This document shows, one piece after another, positions 53,581 to 62,096 of a stretch of DNA of 64,000 bases. This stretch comes from Knoellia sinensis KCTC 19936. Its GTDB lineage: Bacteria > Actinomycetota > Actinomycetes > Actinomycetales > Dermatophilaceae. The stretch is from NCBI RefSeq assembly GCF_000768705.1, contig NZ_AVPJ01000001.1:523794-587793 (forward strand). Reading direction: 5' to 3'. The notes beneath the pieces are model-generated. The model searched no databases and was not told where the DNA came from. It saw only the letters and a list, made by a program, of their open reading frames with translations. Each line of letters starts with the position of its first letter. Position 1 is the stretch's first letter. The position numbers and the translations under genes were made by a program.

Positions 53581-56500
53581 AGCGCCCTCCCCTCGGGCTG
53601 GGCGGGGCACGAACTGCGCACGGGACACGTGCGGCACACGTCGTCACTCGGTGATGCGACGAACGTGGCACCGCCCATGAGTGTGCCGGTCTCGACCACC
53701 AGGTCTTCAGCCCAGCGGGGGTCGTCGTCCTGGGACAGAGGGGTCTGCTCCTGGAGGGTCGTCTTTTGCAAGGCGGCCTTCCCGAGTTGGAGCAGTGCGG
53801 CACCGGCCGACTCCGGCGCCACCCCGAGGTGCCCGAAGGCGCCCTTCTCGACGGCGAGTTGGTAGGCGCCCAGCTGCCCATGCCGCAGGAGATCTGGCCT
53901 TGACGGTTTGCTGGAACCGGTCTTGTAGTCGATGACGCGCACGCTGCCGTCACGTCCGACGTCGAGCCGGTCGACGGAGCCGCTCAGGACGACCCGACCG
54001 AGCTCGACCCTCATGGACTCCTCCGCCGCCAGGCGACGCCACCCTGCAGCAGTGTTCTCCTCGAAGAACCGCGCCAGCCGATCGATCATGCGCTCGGCCT
54101 CGCGGCGCTTGAGCCTGGTCGACCAGCCTGTGGGCAGCCCGAGCCGCGCCCACCTCTCGTCGAGGGTGGCACGCATGGTGGTGGCGTCCGCGTCGCCCTC
54201 GGCGGCGATCTCGTGGATGAGCGTGCCGATGTCACGCTGACCGATCATGGGACCGTCGCCACCAGCCTTGGTCAGGGCCCACTTGAGCTGGCAGGACGAG
54301 AACCCGTCGATGGCCGACGGACCCACCCTGACGAGGTCGTCGGGACCACGCCTCGGCCGCTCGTCCGTCAGCGCATGGAGCACCCACCACGACCCCGGGT
54401 CGGCTCCGGGGACTCCCTCGCGCGCCAACCTGGCCAGCCCGGTGATGGCCCCTCCGCGGCGTCGGGGGTCCGGCGAGACCACGTCGCGCCGCAGAGCCCC
54501 GACGAGGGCGGGCAGGGTCACCGGCCTCGCCCAGTCGCTCGGCTCACGATGGTCGGTCCCATCGGGCAGTGGGTCGACCACGTCGAGGTAGGGGGAAGGC
54601 TGCTCGTCCTCGCTGCGCACGGCTGTGACGAGGAGCGTCCGGGTGGCCCGCGACACCGCCACGTGGAAGAGACGGGTCTCGTCGTGGCGCACCGCGGCCA
54701 AGGCCGCCCGGTGTCCGCCCTCACGCCCGCGCACGACGTCGACGAGGTCCTGCGACCCGAGGAGGGACCCCCGCAGCCGCAGATCCGGCCAGCTGCCGTC
54801 CTGCACCCCGGCGACGACGACCAGGGGCCACTCGCGCCCGGCCGCAGCCTGAGGAGTGAGGAGGGAGACCGCCGCCCCGGAAGGAGCCCGGGCTGCGAGG
54901 GTGTCGCCCGGGACGTCCTGGCCGAGGACGTGCTGGAGGAACGCCTCGGGTGAGGATCCCGGCAGTCGCTCGCCGTAGGTCGAGGCGGCACGCAGGACGG
55001 CGAGGACCGCGTCGAGATCGCGGTCTGCGCGCGCGCCGGCCGCGCCACCGGCGAGTGCCGTGTCGCGCCACGCACCGGCGAGACGGGAGGCGTCCCACAT
55101 GGCCCAGAGGATGGCCTCGGCAGTGACGCCTGCAGCCCATCCCCCGTCGGCGCCGGCCGCTGCCTCGACGCCTGCGCGGAGCATCCGGCCCACCCGCTGC
55201 ACGGATCGCCCTTCGGGGCCGAGTCGATCGTGAATCGCCGGTCGCAGAAGGACTTCGGCCAGAAGTTCGTCACTCGTGCGCGACCCGCCGGCGTCGAGCT
55301 CGTCACGCCGAAGCGCCCGGCGCAGGCGACGCAACTCGACGGGGTCCGCGGCCCCCACGGGCGAGACGAGCAGGTCCAGGGCGGCCTCGACGGGGACGTC
55401 TTCGGTCCGCCCCAGCGCGAGGTCCGTGACAACCTGCAACAACGCCAGCAGTGGGCGCACGGCCGGCTCGTCACGCACCGGCAGCTCGGCCTCGGCAGCG
55501 GCCACCGGCACACCGGACGATTGGAGGGCGCGGCGCAGGGCGGCACTGCGCGCCTGGCCTCGGACGATGACCGCCATGTCGGACCACGGGACGTCGTCGA
55601 GGAGATGTGCGGCACGCAGGCGTGAGGCGATGAAACCTGCCTCCTGACTCGCCGAACGCAGGAGATGCACCTCGGCAGCGCCTCCCTCACCGCACGGCTC
55701 GGCCCGCCGGTGTGCGGCGTCGCCGAGCACCCCGATGTGGCCGGCGACCGCCCGTGACACGACCTGCAGGCGGTCGGGCAACCGGTGACTGCGCGGCAGG
55801 ACGATCGTCGGTCCGTCCCCGAGCACCGCCCACTCCCGCGCCAAGAGGGTGGGGTCGCCGCCGCGGAACGTCTGCGTGGCACTGTCCGGGTCGCCGATCA
55901 GAACGATGCCGGCCGTGGGAGCCACGCGGCGCACCACCTCGAGCAGGCGCAGGGCGGCGGGGGTCATCTCCTGGGCATCGTCGACGACCACGAGGCGCAG
56001 CGAGGAGGTCACCGCTGCGGCAAGGTCCACGTCACCATCGAGAGCGCTCGCCGCAGCACCGAGGATCCAGGCGGGATCGAAGGCGCCGGGCGTGAGCAGT
56101 GCCGTCACCTCGTCGTATTCACGAAGTAGTTCAGCCCCTGCCACCCACTCCTCGTGCCCGTGCAGAACGCCCAACTGCTCCAGCTCGTCGGGAACCAGAC
56201 CAAGCTCGACGGCCCGCATGAGCAGGTCTCGCAGCTCGGCGCGGAACGCGCGTGTCGGCAGGGCCAGCTGGACGCGGGCGGGCCAGCGCGGCCCCATGGT
56301 CTCGCCGGAAGCGTGCCCGGCCAGGAGTTCGCGCAGCACGACGTCCTGCTCGGGCCCGCTCAGCAGGCGTGGCGCAGGGTCCCCCGCGAGAGCCGCGGCC
56401 GCCCGCAGGACGCCAAAGCCGAACGAAGGAAAGGTCCGCGCGAGAGGCTCGGTCGACGTCCCGCCCACGCGCGAGGTCACCTGGCTGCGGAGGCGGGAGG

Positions 56501-56723
56501 CACCGCGCCTGGACGCCGCGAGCAGGAGGCACTGATCTGGCTGCACGCCGTTCGCGACATGGCCGGCGACCAGCTCGACGCCAACGGTCGTCTTCCCGGT
56601 GCCGGGCGCGCCGAGGACGCGCAGCACACCACTCCCGCGCCAGTCGGCCACCGTCTGCTGCACGGCGTCGAGGGCGGGCACCGTGAGTTCGGGCGTCGCG
56701 GCACGTCGAAGGGTGAGCACCAC
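53577..56723 (-). CDS. adnA: AdnA subunit of the AdnAB helicase-nuclease
   Basis: A 1048-residue partner of AdnB. Walker A VLGAPGTGKTTVGVELVAGH near residue 35, a modified motif II VVVDDAQEMTPAALRLLEVV near 245 and motif III-like IGDPDSATQTFRGGDPTLLA near 275; motif VI is HVAVSRATRTLLV near 685. The C-terminal nuclease has GSVDRLDVGRDGSVRVIDYK followed by TGSSKPSR near 915-945, and four Cys suited to a 4Fe-4S cluster are formed by one upstream Cys in CQLKWAL near 810 and CRTCPVRSSC near 1028. Start GTG at 56723 (a second GTG follows). It sits 45 bp downstream of the moeZ stop. Confidence 0.94.
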   Translation of the reverse strand: MVLTLRRAATPELTVPALDAVQQTVADWRGSGVLRVLGAPGTGKTTVGVELVAGHVANGVQPDQCLLLAASRRGASRLRSQVTSRVGGTSTEPLARTFPSFGFGVLRAAAALAGDPAPRLLSGPEQDVVLRELLAGHASGETMGPRWPARVQLALPTRAFRAELRDLLMRAVELGLVPDELEQLGVLHGHEEWVAGAELLREYDEVTALLTPGAFDPAWILGAAASALDGDVDLAAAVTSSLRLVVVDDAQEMTPAALRLLEVVRRVAPTAGIVLIGDPDSATQTFRGGDPTLLAREWAVLGDGPTIVLPRSHRLPDRLQVVSRAVAGHIGVLGDAAHRRAEPCGEGGAAEVHLLRSASQEAGFIASRLRAAHLLDDVPWSDMAVIVRGQARSAALRRALQSSGVPVAAAEAELPVRDEPAVRPLLALLQVVTDLALGRTEDVPVEAALDLLVSPVGAADPVELRRLRRALRRDELDAGGSRTSDELLAEVLLRPAIHDRLGPEGRSVQRVGRMLRAGVEAAAGADGGWAAGVTAEAILWAMWDASRLAGAWRDTALAGGAAGARADRDLDAVLAVLRAASTYGERLPGSSPEAFLQHVLGQDVPGDTLAARAPSGAAVSLLTPQAAAGREWPLVVVAGVQDGSWPDLRLRGSLLGSQDLVDVVRGREGGHRAALAAVRHDETRLFHVAVSRATRTLLVTAVRSEDEQPSPYLDVVDPLPDGTDHREPSDWARPVTLPALVGALRRDVVSPDPRRRGGAITGLARLAREGVPGADPGSWWVLHALTDERPRRGPDDLVRVGPSAIDGFSSCQLKWALTKAGGDGPMIGQRDIGTLIHEIAAEGDADATTMRATLDERWARLGLPTGWSTRLKRREAERMIDRLARFFEENTAAGWRRLAAEESMRVELGRVVLSGSVDRLDVGRDGSVRVIDYKTGSSKPSRPDLLRHGQLGAYQLAVEKGAFGHLGVAPESAGAALLQLGKAALQKTTLQEQTPLSQDDDPRWAEDLVVETGTLMGGATFVASPSDDVCRTCPVRSSCPAQPEGRAL

Positions 56724-56767
56724 GTGATCCCATCACGGCCGACCGACAGCGACCAGCACGCGGTTGC

Positions 56768-57988
56768 TCAGTAGGCAGGGAGGCTCGGGTCGACCTCGTC
56801 GATCCACGCGAGAACGCCGCCGGTCACGTCGACGGCATCCACACCCCGAGACCGAAGGAGGCGAACGGCCTCGACGGATCGCGCACCCGACTTGCAATAC
56901 ACCAAAGCCGGTATGCCGTCCGCGGCCTTCGCGACCGACGCACCTTCGTCCTGGCGCACCTGTCCGAGCGGGACCGCGAACGAACCCGGAATGGTGACGA
57001 CCTCGCGCTCCCCGGGTTCTCGCACGTCGACCAGGACGAAGTCATCGCCGCCCTCGGCCCGATCGGCCAGACGTCGTGCGAGGCCACTCACCGAGATGGA
57101 CGGAAGCGTGGATTCGGCTGCGGCAGAACCATTCTCGTCCATGCCGTGCCCCTCCCCCTCCAGCCCCAGCGGACGACGCGGATCGGCGCCGGCACCACAC
57201 ACGACACACCCGGGGTCTGCTGCGACGGGAAGGGTGCTCCACTCCTGCCGCCACGCGTCGTGCAACAGCAGACGCCCGACAAGAGGCTCGCCCACGCCGA
57301 CCAGGAGCTTGACGACTTCCTCGGCCATCACCGACCCCACAGCCCCACAGCTGGCCCCGAGTACTCCTCCTGTCGAGCAGGAGGGCACCGAACCGGGCGG
57401 CGGGGGGTTCGGGAACACGCAGCGGTAGCACGGCCCCTCCCCTGCCCACCAGACGCTGACCTGAGCGTCGTGTTGGTAGACCGAGCCCCACACGTGCGGG
57501 ACCCCGAGACGCGCGCAGGCGTCACCCACGAGGTAGCGGGTCGGGAAGTTGTCGGCGCCGTCGACGACGACGTCGTGGTCGGCGACGAGGTCGAGGACCG
57601 TGGCGCCGGTGAGGCGCTCGGAGACCGGCACGACCGTCACCCCGGGGGCGAGTGCCGCGAGCGCGTCGACGGCCGAGTCGACCTTTGGCCGTCCGACGTC
57701 GGCCGTGCCGTGGACCACCTGCCGCTGGAGATTCGTGGCGTCCACCGAATCGTCGTCGACGACGGTGATGCGACCCACTCCGGCCGCGGCGAGATAGAGC
57801 AGGATCGGCGACCCCAGGCCGCCCGCCCCCACGACGAGGACCCGCGCCGCGCGCAGGCGACGCTGTCCGGCATCACCCACCCCCGGGAGGAGGAGGTGGC
57901 GTGCGAACCTGGTCCGGTCGGTCGGTGAGAGCTCCTCGCCGACCGGAGCGAGCGGCATACGCGCGCGTGTCCTGTCGACGGCGTCCAC
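56768..57988 (-). CDS. moeZ: Adenylyltransferase/sulfurtransferase MoeZ
   Basis: A 406-residue two-domain protein. The N-terminal E1-like part has the nucleotide loop VVGAGGLGSPILLYLAAAGV near residue 51, the adenylating Arg/Asn in NLQRQVVHG near 86, two CxxC zinc pairs (CYRC near 195, CVVC near 268) and a Cys in PSCSTGGVLG. The C-terminal rhodanese domain carries the active Cys in VYCKSGARSVEA near 370. It activates sulfur-carrier proteins (MoaD-, ThiS- and CysO-like). Start GTG at 57988; ATG at 57958 is also credible. It fits with moaE 20 kb away and with sulfur metabolism in general. Confidence 0.94.
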   Translation of the reverse strand: MDAVDRTRARMPLAPVGEELSPTDRTRFARHLLLPGVGDAGQRRLRAARVLVVGAGGLGSPILLYLAAAGVGRITVVDDDSVDATNLQRQVVHGTADVGRPKVDSAVDALAALAPGVTVVPVSERLTGATVLDLVADHDVVVDGADNFPTRYLVGDACARLGVPHVWGSVYQHDAQVSVWWAGEGPCYRCVFPNPPPPGSVPSCSTGGVLGASCGAVGSVMAEEVVKLLVGVGEPLVGRLLLHDAWRQEWSTLPVAADPGCVVCGAGADPRRPLGLEGEGHGMDENGSAAAESTLPSISVSGLARRLADRAEGGDDFVLVDVREPGEREVVTIPGSFAVPLGQVRQDEGASVAKAADGIPALVYCKSGARSVEAVRLLRSRGVDAVDVTGGVLAWIDEVDPSLPAY

Positions 57989-58027
57989 TCGACCACGATA
58001 CGTCGATGACCGCGCGGACCGACGGGT

Positions 58028-58060
58028 CGTTCCGTACTATGACGCGGACCACACGGAACG
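58028..58060. promoter_or_regulatory. Inverted repeat at the tetR-moeZ divergent promoter
   Basis: CGTTCCGT (58028-58035) and ACGGAACG (58053-58060) are exact complements 17 bp apart, with TACTAT (58035-58040) between them resembling a -10 element for the tetR gene. A candidate operator for autorepression. Confidence 0.5.
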
Positions 58061-58082
58061 CACGCCCCCAGACAGGACGGCC

Positions 58083-58724
58083 ATGGAGACCAGCACTCAC
58101 CGCGGACACCGGATGCCCCGATCCGAGCGCAGGGCCCAGCTCCTCGAAGCAGCGCAGGCCGTGTTCGTCCAGCGGGGCTACCACGCGGCGGCCATGGATG
58201 ACATTGCCGAGCACGCCGGCGTCTCCAAGCCGGTGCTCTATCAGCACTTCCCCGGCAAGCTCGAGCTCTACCTCGCACTCCTCGACTCGCACTGCGAGAC
58301 CCTCGAGCGGCTCGTCCGAGAGGCCCTCGCCGTGCCGACGGAGGACAACGAGGAGCGGGTCGCAGCGACGTTCCGCGCCTACTTCGACTTCGTCGCCCAG
58401 GACGGAGCGGCCTTCCGGATGGTCTTCGAGTCCGACCTCACGAGCGAGCCCCAGGTGCGCAGCCGCCTCGACAGCGTCGAGCTCGCATGCGCCGAGGCCA
58501 TCGCCGATGTCATCCGGGCTGACTCCGGCATCCCTGATGAGCAGGCGCTGATCCTTGGAGCCGGACTGGCCGGCCTCGCCCAGATCACGGCTCGTCACTG
58601 GCTCGCTGCTGAGACCGGCATCAGCCGGGAGGACGCCAGCGGCCTCGCCACCGCACTCGCGTGGCGTGGCCTGGGCTCCCTCCCTCTGGTGGGTGGGGAA
58701 CGATCCGAGGCTGCCCGCGGTTAG
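58083..58724 (+). CDS. TetR-family transcriptional regulator
   Basis: A 213-residue regulator. The helix-turn-helix is AAMDDIAEHAGVSKPVLYQH near residues 38-57, followed by the FPGKLELYLALLDSH linker. The ligand domain is helical and of unknown specificity; its sequence resembles the actinobacterial regulator next to DUF3107 and moeZ, as in mycobacteria. ATG at 58083 was taken; ATG at 58113 (MPRSERRAQLLEAA) is equally possible and removes a basic tail. An inverted repeat at its promoter is a candidate autoregulatory site. Confidence 0.9.
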   Translation: METSTHRGHRMPRSERRAQLLEAAQAVFVQRGYHAAAMDDIAEHAGVSKPVLYQHFPGKLELYLALLDSHCETLERLVREALAVPTEDNEERVAATFRAYFDFVAQDGAAFRMVFESDLTSEPQVRSRLDSVELACAEAIADVIRADSGIPDEQALILGAGLAGLAQITARHWLAAETGISREDASGLATALAWRGLGSLPLVGGERSEAARG

Positions 58725-58786
58725 CCTCTCGTGAACAGGTCCGCGGCGGCTGCCGTGGCACCACCACGAACGAAAGGTGACTGACC

Positions 58787-59011
58787 GTGGAGGTCAACAT
58801 CGGCGTGCAGAACGTCGCACGCGAGATCGCACTCGAGACCGACGCCTCGGCCGACGAGGTGTCCGCCGCCATCGACGCCGCTCTCACCGACGGCGGCGTC
58901 CTGCGCCTGACCGACACCAAGGGCCGGCAGATCCTCATCCCCGGACGGGCCCTCGGCTGGGTTCAGGTGGGCGAGTCCGAGAAGAGCAAGGTCGGCTTCG
59001 GCCAACTCTGA
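58787..59011 (+). CDS. DUF3107 protein
   Basis: A 74-residue protein, GTG at 58787 with GAAAGG upstream. It contains EVNIGVQNVAREIALET and the later RQILIPGRALGWVQVGESEK, and it ends VGFGQL. This is a near-universal actinobacterial small protein of unknown function, usually located after the same TetR gene. There are no Cys residues and no membrane segment. Confidence 0.92.
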   Translation: MEVNIGVQNVAREIALETDASADEVSAAIDAALTDGGVLRLTDTKGRQILIPGRALGWVQVGESEKSKVGFGQL

Positions 59012-59146
59012 CACCGTCGGGCATCGTCCGAGGAGCCACCGGACAGGCCCCTGACCAGTGCCAATGTCACGTGCCACGATCGAAAATTTGCCACAGCGTG
59101 CCGCCGCAATCTGGCCCCTCTTGTGGCATAGGGTCGACGTGTCAAA

Positions 59147-59165
59147 GGTCACCAGCCTGGTGACC
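59147..59165. promoter_or_regulatory. Palindrome GGTCACCAG-C-CTGGTGACC before glsB
   Basis: Perfect 9-bp arms around one base, 39 bp upstream of the glsB start. It could be an operator or a leader hairpin. The remaining part of the 59012-59203 gap holds an AT-rich spot (GAAAATTTGCC near 59088) but no gene. Confidence 0.5.
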
Positions 59166-59203
59166 ACCCTCTTGCCCGACAGGGCCAGAAAGGAGCGGTT
59201 CCC

Positions 59204-59473
59204 GTGATCGGAACCATCATCGGCGCCATTATCGTCGGTGCCATCATCGGAGCACTGGCTCGCCTCATCCTGCCGGGCCGCCAGAGCGTCTCGACGCTGG
59301 TGACAGTGATTCTCGGCATCCTTGGCTCGTTGATCGCGTCCTGGCTCGTCTACCAGCTCGGCTACAGCAACGAGGGCGGCGGCTTCCAGTGGATCCCGTT
59401 CCTCGCGGGCATCGTCGTGGCCGCTCTGCTCATCGTGGGCTACGGCATGGCCACCGGCAAGAAGCAGGTCTGA
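59204..59473 (+). CDS. GlsB/YeaQ/YmgE-family membrane protein
   Basis: An 89-residue membrane protein from GTG at 59204, with AAAGGAG upstream. Three hydrophobic segments with Gly-rich faces: IGTIIGAIIVGAIIGALARL, VTVILGILGSLIASWLVYQL, and FLAGIVVAALLIVGYGMATG. The RLILPGRQ stretch after the first helix is the family mark. Transglycosylase-associated, stress-linked annotations exist for the family, but the function is unknown. A 12-bp hairpin terminator follows. Confidence 0.9.
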   Translation: MIGTIIGAIIVGAIIGALARLILPGRQSVSTLVTVILGILGSLIASWLVYQLGYSNEGGGFQWIPFLAGIVVAALLIVGYGMATGKKQV

Positions 59474-59502
59474 CGCTTCCGAGCGTCCACCACAGCATCA
59501 CG

Positions 59503-59541
59503 GCGAAGGCCCCGCTCCTCATCGAGGACCGGGGCCTTCGC
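59503..59541. terminator. Hairpin between glsB and the ferritin-like gene
   Basis: Arms GCGAAGGCCCCG (59503-59514) and CGGGGCCTTCGC (59530-59541) around a 15-nt loop; converging genes. A short direct repeat CGCGGTCAGCTGCT follows at about 59549 and 59569. Confidence 0.8.
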
Positions 59542-59580
59542 TGTACGCGCGGTCAGCTGCTGCTGCCCGCGGTCAGCTGC

Positions 59581-60258
59581 TCAGGCCGACAGGCCGAGGC
59601 GCGCCATGCGCTGGCTGTGCCGTTCCTGGATCCTGCCGAACATGTTCCCGATCTCGCTGAGGTCGGCTTCGCCACCCACGAGGAGGCCCGCCAGTGCATC
59701 GCGCTCGACCGCGACGGACTGGCCCTGGCTCAGCGCCTCGCCCAGAAGCCGGCGCCCCCACAGGCTCAGGCGCCCCTGCGCCGTCCGATCGGTCTTCATG
59801 GTGTCGCGAACGACGCCGACGATGAAGTCACCGGCCCCCTCGTCGTCGAGCGCCAGATCCATCACAGCCTTGGTCTCGTCGTCCACGAAGGACGCCATCT
59901 CGCGGTAGAAGTCCTTGGCGATCCCGTCCCCGACGTAGGCCTTCACGAGCCCCTCGATCCAACTCTTGGGCCTGGTCCGGTCATGGAAGGCGGAGAAGGG
60001 CGAGACGAACGGTTGCATGGCCGCCTCCGCGTCCGCGCCGATCGCCTCGAGTCGGGCCACAAGCATCTCGTAGTGGCGGTACTCGGTCGTGGCGAACCCC
60101 GCCATCTGGGCCTTGATCCTCACTGACGGGGCGAGATCGGAGTCGGTGGCCATCCGAATGCACGCCGTCAGTTCGCCGTAGGCGAGCACCCCGAGGAGGT
60201 CGACGACAGCCGCCTTGTATGCCGGATCGTCCAGTCGCGTCGCGCCGCTCGTCTCCAT
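59581..60258 (-). CDS. Ferritin-like-fold protein (MiaE-like family of actinobacteria)
   Basis: A 225-residue all-helical protein starting ATG at 60258. Carboxylate and His residues in a ferritin-like arrangement can be seen: YGELTACIRMATDSD near residue 24, FATTEYRHYEMLVARLEAIG near 50-65, then FYREMASFVDDETKAVMDLA near 115, and a late QERHSQRM. This matches the actinobacterial protein usually found upstream of rhlE, grouped with tRNA-hydroxylase-like folds. A di-iron site is probable, but the reaction is unknown. Divergent from rhlE with about 195 bp between starts. Confidence 0.85.
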   Translation of the reverse strand: METSGATRLDDPAYKAAVVDLLGVLAYGELTACIRMATDSDLAPSVRIKAQMAGFATTEYRHYEMLVARLEAIGADAEAAMQPFVSPFSAFHDRTRPKSWIEGLVKAYVGDGIAKDFYREMASFVDDETKAVMDLALDDEGAGDFIVGVVRDTMKTDRTAQGRLSLWGRRLLGEALSQGQSVAVERDALAGLLVGGEADLSEIGNMFGRIQERHSQRMARLGLSA

Positions 60259-60453
60259 GCCGGAAAGAGTAGCGATCCGGCGGTTTCGGGGCGGACGGCA
60301 TACGGAATGTAGTCTGGCCCTGTCCACGGTGCCCGGTCGGCACGACGAACATCATGTTTGGGCCCCACGCGGGAGCCCACCGAAGACCTCCGATCGGCCC
60401 GCCACAGCGGCGACGAGCCTCACGTGCGTGACGCCGCCGATCAGAGAGTTTCC

Positions 60454-62031
60454 ATGACTGACGCATCAACGATCCCTGCCGACCCGACCGCCGAGGCGAT
60501 CGCCGACGACGACGCCATCGAGGCGACGAAGCAGGCCACCGCCGTCGAGCAGACCTTCGGCGACTTCCCCATCCACTCCGACATCGTGTTGGCGCTGGCT
60601 GAGCACGGCATCACCACGCCGTTCCCGATCCAGGCGATGACCCTGCCTGTCGCGCTCTCGGGCCACGACATCATCGGCCAGGCCAAGACGGGCACCGGCA
60701 AGACGCTCGGTTTCGGCATCCCCCTCCTCAACAAGGTCATCGCCCGCGGCGACGACGACTGGGACGGCTTCCCCCACCAGGGCAAGCCGCAGGCCCTGGC
60801 GGTCGCCCCGACCCGTGAGCTCGCCGTCCAGGTGGCAGCCGACCTCGAGCGCGCCGGAAAGAAGCGCGGCATCCGCGTCCTGACCGTCTATGGCGGCCGT
60901 GCCTACGAGCCGCAGATCGAGACGCTCCAGAAGGGCGTCGAGGTCGTCGTCGGTACCCCGGGTCGACTCATCGACCTCGCCAAGCAGGGCCACCTCGACC
61001 TGTCGCGCACCAAGACTGTCGTCCTCGACGAGGCCGACGAGATGCTCGACCTCGGCTTCCTCCCCGACGTCGAGAAGTTGCTCGCGATGACGTCGCCGGC
61101 GCGCCAGACGATGCTCTTCTCGGCGACCATGCCCGGTGCCGTGGTCGCGCTGGCCCGTCGCTACATGACCCAGCCCACCCACATCCGCGCCATGCAGGAG
61201 GGTGAGGGCGACACCTCACAGACCGTCAAGGCGATCACGCAGCACGTCTACCGCGCACATGCCATGGACAAGGTCGAGATGCTCGCTCGCATGCTCCAGG
61301 CCAACGGCCGCGGCCTGACGATCGTCTTCAGCCGCACGAAGCGGACCGCCGCAAAGGTGGCCGACGAGCTCGTCGAGCGCGGCTTCGCGGCTGCCTCGAT
61401 CCATGGCGACCTCGGTCAGGGTGCCCGCGAGCAGGCGCTGCGTGCGTTCCGCTCCGGCAAGGTCGACGTCCTCGTCGCGACCGACGTCGCGGCGCGAGGC
61501 ATCGACGTCGAGAACGTCACGCACGTCATCAACTACCAGTGCCCCGAGGACGAGAAGACCTACGTCCACCGCATCGGCCGCACCGGTCGCGCCGGGCAGA
61601 CCGGTATCGCCGTGACGTTCGTCGACTGGGACGACCTGCACCGTTGGACGCTCATCAACAAGGCCCTCGACCTCGGCATCCCCGAGCCCGAGGAGACCTA
61701 CTCGTCCTCGGACCACCTCTACTCCGATCTCGACATCCCGCGCGAGGCCAAGGGACGACTGCCCAAGTCGGCGCAGACCCGCGCTGGCCTGGACGCCGAG
61801 GAGATCGAGGACCTCGGCGAGACCGGCAAGTCCAGCGGTCGTCGCCCGGCCGGTGGTCGCGGCGGCTCGCGGGACGGCGGTCGTGGGCGTGGTGACCGCG
61901 ACGGTGGTCGTGGCCGGGGTGAGCGTGACGGCGCTCCGCGTGAGGCCAGGGCCGAGGGCTCCGACGCCCCTCGTCGCAACCGCAACCGACGTCGCACGCG
62001 CGGTGGCAAGCCGGCCGCAGCGACCGACTGA
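60454..62031 (+). CDS. rhlE: DEAD-box RNA helicase RhlE type
   Basis: A 525-residue helicase from ATG at 60454. Q motif TTPFPIQAMTLPVALSGHD near residue 52, motif I AKTGTGKT near 76, Ia PTRELAVQVA near 113, II DEAD near 192, III SAT near 224, V TDVAARGID near 345, VI HRIGRTGRAG near 375. The last 100 residues are a basic, Gly/Arg-rich tail with RGRGDRD-like repeats that bind RNA. It unwinds RNA in ribosome assembly or mRNA decay. The long untranslated region (from about 60304) is compatible with cold or growth control, but this is inference. Confidence 0.94.
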   Translation: MTDASTIPADPTAEAIADDDAIEATKQATAVEQTFGDFPIHSDIVLALAEHGITTPFPIQAMTLPVALSGHDIIGQAKTGTGKTLGFGIPLLNKVIARGDDDWDGFPHQGKPQALAVAPTRELAVQVAADLERAGKKRGIRVLTVYGGRAYEPQIETLQKGVEVVVGTPGRLIDLAKQGHLDLSRTKTVVLDEADEMLDLGFLPDVEKLLAMTSPARQTMLFSATMPGAVVALARRYMTQPTHIRAMQEGEGDTSQTVKAITQHVYRAHAMDKVEMLARMLQANGRGLTIVFSRTKRTAAKVADELVERGFAAASIHGDLGQGAREQALRAFRSGKVDVLVATDVAARGIDVENVTHVINYQCPEDEKTYVHRIGRTGRAGQTGIAVTFVDWDDLHRWTLINKALDLGIPEPEETYSSSDHLYSDLDIPREAKGRLPKSAQTRAGLDAEEIEDLGETGKSSGRRPAGGRGGSRDGGRGRGDRDGGRGRGERDGAPREARAEGSDAPRRNRNRRRTRGGKPAAATD

Positions 62032-62052
62032 GGTTCGCACACGGCATACGAG

Positions 62053-62087
62053 GAAGGCCCGTCCCGCACGATGCGGAGCGGGCCTTC
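62053..62087. terminator. Hairpin between rhlE and the alcohol dehydrogenase gene
   Basis: GAAGGCCCG (62053-62061) pairs with CGGGCCTTC (62079-62087); the inner CCGCA/TGCGG part extends the stem. One CGGCATAC octamer sits just before it (62042-62049). Confidence 0.75.
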
Positions 62088-62096
62088 GTCGTGTCG

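Noticed and set aside
59080..59140. AT-rich GAAAATTTGCCA before glsB as a WhiB7-type promoter
   Set aside because: No -10 sequence of type TANNNT lies at 17-18 bp spacing from the TTG, unlike at the whiB7 promoter.
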